A stretch of DNA of 41,365 bases, taken from positions 1 to 41,365 of the forward strand of contig JAIRKD010000075.1 in NCBI GenBank assembly GCA_031260285.1. The letters run 5' to 3'. Under the pieces are notes generated by a model. The model did no database searches. It saw only the letters and a list, made by a program, of their open reading frames with translations, and was not told the origin of the DNA. The position numbers were made by a program, and so were the translations under genes. The DNA is from Gemmatimonadota bacterium (lineage in GTDB: Bacteria > Gemmatimonadota > Gemmatimonadetes > Longimicrobiales > Longimicrobiaceae). Position 1 is the stretch's first letter, and every line of letters starts with the position of its first letter. Shown piece after piece: positions 39,948-41,365 of this stretch.

Positions 39948-41096
39948 ATGATGTGGTACAGAGAAAGATCTCCGCGTAGAACGCCGACCCCTGGCGCCGC
40001 TGTACTGACGGCCCTCTCCTTTCCGCTTCTGGCTGCACTTGCCGCCTGTGCGAACTCCGACGCGGTTCCCGCTGAGGCAACCGAGCCTCTCTCCGGGACC
40101 GAGGCGGTTGCGGCCCCGGTGCAGCCTGCGGAAGCAGCGACTCCATCCGTCCGGGCTGCCCGCGGCCCCGCGCTGGATCTGCCACCCAATGAGCTGGGGG
40201 AGATCATGGTTCTTGAATACCACCGGCTGGGTGAGCCTGAGGGTGAGTTCTACCGGTCGCGTGAGCACTTCGCCCAGGACCTCCAGAACCTGTACGATGC
40301 CGGGTTCCGTCCGATCACGATGCGCCAGATGCTCGCCGGTGATATCAACCTTCCGGCGGGAACCACCCCGGTTGTCTTCACCTTTGATGACTCTTCCACG
40401 GGCCAGTTCTACCTTCGGGGTGATGGCTCCGTAGACCCGAACACCATGGTGGGGATGTGGACTGCCTTCTCCCAGGCCAACCCCGAGTGGGAGAACGGCG
40501 GAACCTGGTGCGTTCTGCCGGCGGCGGACCATCCGTCAAACTTCTTCGGCGAACTCCCTTCCCGCGAAGTGGACCGCACCACCCGCGAGGACCGGATCCG
40601 CAGGAAAGTGGATTACCTCATCTCGAACGGTCACGAGATCTGTAATCACACGCTCTACCACGCCCGGCTCGACAAGGCCCGGGATCAGGCGCAGGTCCAG
40701 GAATGGATCGGACGGGGCGAGGATTCGATCCGCGTCTACCTGCCGGAAGACTACGAGATCGTTACTCTGGCGCTTCCACTGGGGATGTGGCCCGCCACAA
40801 AGTCCCTCGCCTGGAGCGGTACCTATAAAGGACACAGCTACGAATATCAGGGAATCCTGGAAGTTTCCGGCGGCCCGAACGTCTCTCCTTTTGACAGAAG
40901 TTTCAACGGACATTCGGTCAACCGGGTCATTGTGGCGCCCGGCGCTCTTCCCAGAGCTCTCACACGGTATGAAAAGGAGCCCGGCAAGCGCTTCATCTCG
41001 GATGGGGACCCTCGCACAATCGCGGTTCCGGACTCGCTTTCCAGTCGGGTGGCGAAGGACCGCTGGCCGAACCTCCAGCTGAAGACGGGGAGCTGA
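39948..41096 (+). CDS. Polysaccharide-deacetylase-like lipoprotein
   Basis: ATG 39948 (another ATG at 39951) gives 382 residues with a lipobox LLAALAAC (Cys34) after a basic start. A linker rich in Ala/Pro/Glu leads to a NodB-homology fold: VVFTFDDSS (143-151) is the catalytic-base motif, usually TFDDG, with Asp147 and Asp148, and GHEICNHTLYHARL contains the metal site HTLYH (234-238). EYHRLGEPEGEFYRSREHF near 90-108 is also typical of this branch. An unusual segment between the two motifs contains WENGGTWCVLPA. It should remove N- or O-acetyl groups from an extracellular glycan such as peptidoglycan. Probably monocistronic, followed by a strong terminator. Confidence 0.85.
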   Translation: MMWYRERSPRRTPTPGAAVLTALSFPLLAALAACANSDAVPAEATEPLSGTEAVAAPVQPAEAATPSVRAARGPALDLPPNELGEIMVLEYHRLGEPEGEFYRSREHFAQDLQNLYDAGFRPITMRQMLAGDINLPAGTTPVVFTFDDSSTGQFYLRGDGSVDPNTMVGMWTAFSQANPEWENGGTWCVLPAADHPSNFFGELPSREVDRTTREDRIRRKVDYLISNGHEICNHTLYHARLDKARDQAQVQEWIGRGEDSIRVYLPEDYEIVTLALPLGMWPATKSLAWSGTYKGHSYEYQGILEVSGGPNVSPFDRSFNGHSVNRVIVAPGALPRALTRYEKEPGKRFISDGDPRTIAVPDSLSSRVAKDRWPNLQLKTGS

Positions 41097-41161
41097 ACCC
41101 CTTCCCGACAGCCCCTTCCCGGTTCAGCCCGGGGGTGGGAAAGGGGTTGGAGGAATAAAGA

Positions 41162-41195
41162 AAGAGGCCGGGACATTGATCTGTCCCGGCCTCTT
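41162..41195. terminator. Bidirectional intrinsic terminator
   Basis: AAGAGGCCGGGACA and TGTCCCGGCCTCTT form a 14-bp perfect stem with a 6-base loop TTGATC. It lies between the deacetylase gene and the minus-strand gene at the right edge, with A-rich sequence before it (T-rich for the minus-strand transcript). Confidence 0.85.
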
Positions 41196-41216
41196 CTGTG
41201 TGTCTGTGACGCCTGC

Positions 41217-41365
41217 TCAGCCGTCCTGACGCGTCTCGACCGGAGCAGCCTGTGCCGCCTGGATCTGGGCCGGAGCCTGAGGTGCCGCCTGAAGCGGAGC
41301 CTGCTGCGTCTGCCCACCCTGAATGGCCGAATCGTCCAGGCCGTTGAGAGCCCGCTTGAAGTCTC
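41217..41365 (-). CDS. 3' end of an unidentified gene with a Gln/Ala/Pro-rich tail (partial)
   Basis: A minus-strand frame enters from the right edge and stops at TGA 41219-41217, 21 bases from the terminator. Its last 48 codons read DFKRALNGLDDSAIQ and then a low-complexity Gln/Ala/Pro tail ending ETRQDG. The terminator position and coherent frame argue that it is real. The visible part is too short to name the protein; the tail looks like a disordered C-terminus. Confidence 0.6.
   Translation of the reverse strand, partial: DFKRALNGLDDSAIQGGQTQQAPLQAAPQAPAQIQAAQAAPVETRQDG

Noticed and set aside
1-41365. Phage, toxin-antitoxin or defence island
   Set aside because: No integrase, structural phage gene, restriction or toxin-like gene was recognised; the content is core metabolism and envelope functions.

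Overview
The window is high-GC bacterial chromosome from a diderm (LPS-making) organism. The combination of a Kdo transferase, a SusC/SusD pair, several lipobox lipoproteins, a DUF2723-type membrane protein and a twin-arginine MsrP system best fits Gemmatimonadota or a neighbouring FCB-group lineage. That placement is inferred from gene content; no rRNA or other taxonomic marker is present. I saw no tRNA, rRNA, CRISPR array, transposase or phage gene. Most of the window is ordinary housekeeping DNA.

Layout: 1-1589 is the end of a branched-chain amino acid ABC transporter operon (livM tail, livG, livF, all overlapping). A gene-poor kilobase follows. At 2619-5973 lies a two-gene lipoprotein operon: a PhoX/DUF839-like putative beta-propeller lipoprotein and a lipoprotein fusing an imelysin-like domain to a MauG/CcpA-type di-haem peroxidase. 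This is the least conventional unit here. On the minus strand follow an AGCS sodium/amino acid symporter and a small cupredoxin lipoprotein with a strong terminator. Then msrP-msrQ-waaA run on the plus strand. The end of waaA lies inside a duplicated, palindrome-rich repeat block (11462-11777).

From 11822 to 20679 the minus strand carries ftsH, a susD-susC outer-membrane uptake pair with its own terminator, and an orphan trpE. The plus strand then has a DUF2723 membrane protein and a small lysine-rich protein, ending at a 40-bp perfect palindrome (bidirectional terminator) facing a membrane-anchored spermidine-synthase-like protein. A plus-strand lipoprotein is followed by an 8-unit TGAAGGAA tandem repeat.

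The region 27175-36487 is a long minus-strand series: a coupled cluster (small membrane protein, trmJ-like methyltransferase, psuG, 5-formyl-THF cyclo-ligase), an L,D-transpeptidase lipoprotein, an M1-family metallopeptidase, pyrE, two unrecognised genes, and a SIMPL-domain secreted protein. The right end has queE (plus), a small gene coupled to ygfZ (minus), a helical unknown and a polysaccharide-deacetylase-like lipoprotein (plus), and the 3' end of a minus-strand gene running off the window.

Functional threads: envelope and periplasm work dominates (msrPQ repair, waaA, L,D-transpeptidase, deacetylase, SusCD, peroxidase, cupredoxin, M1 peptidase). Scattered single-enzyme metabolic genes (trpE, pyrE, queE, psuG, cyclo-ligase) sit apart from their usual partners, so biosynthetic operons seem dispersed in this genome. 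Dispersed hairpin repeats occur in the intergenic spaces: two near-identical 20-bp hairpins 18 kb apart, five REP-like units after waaA, and another GC-rich hairpin after pyrE.
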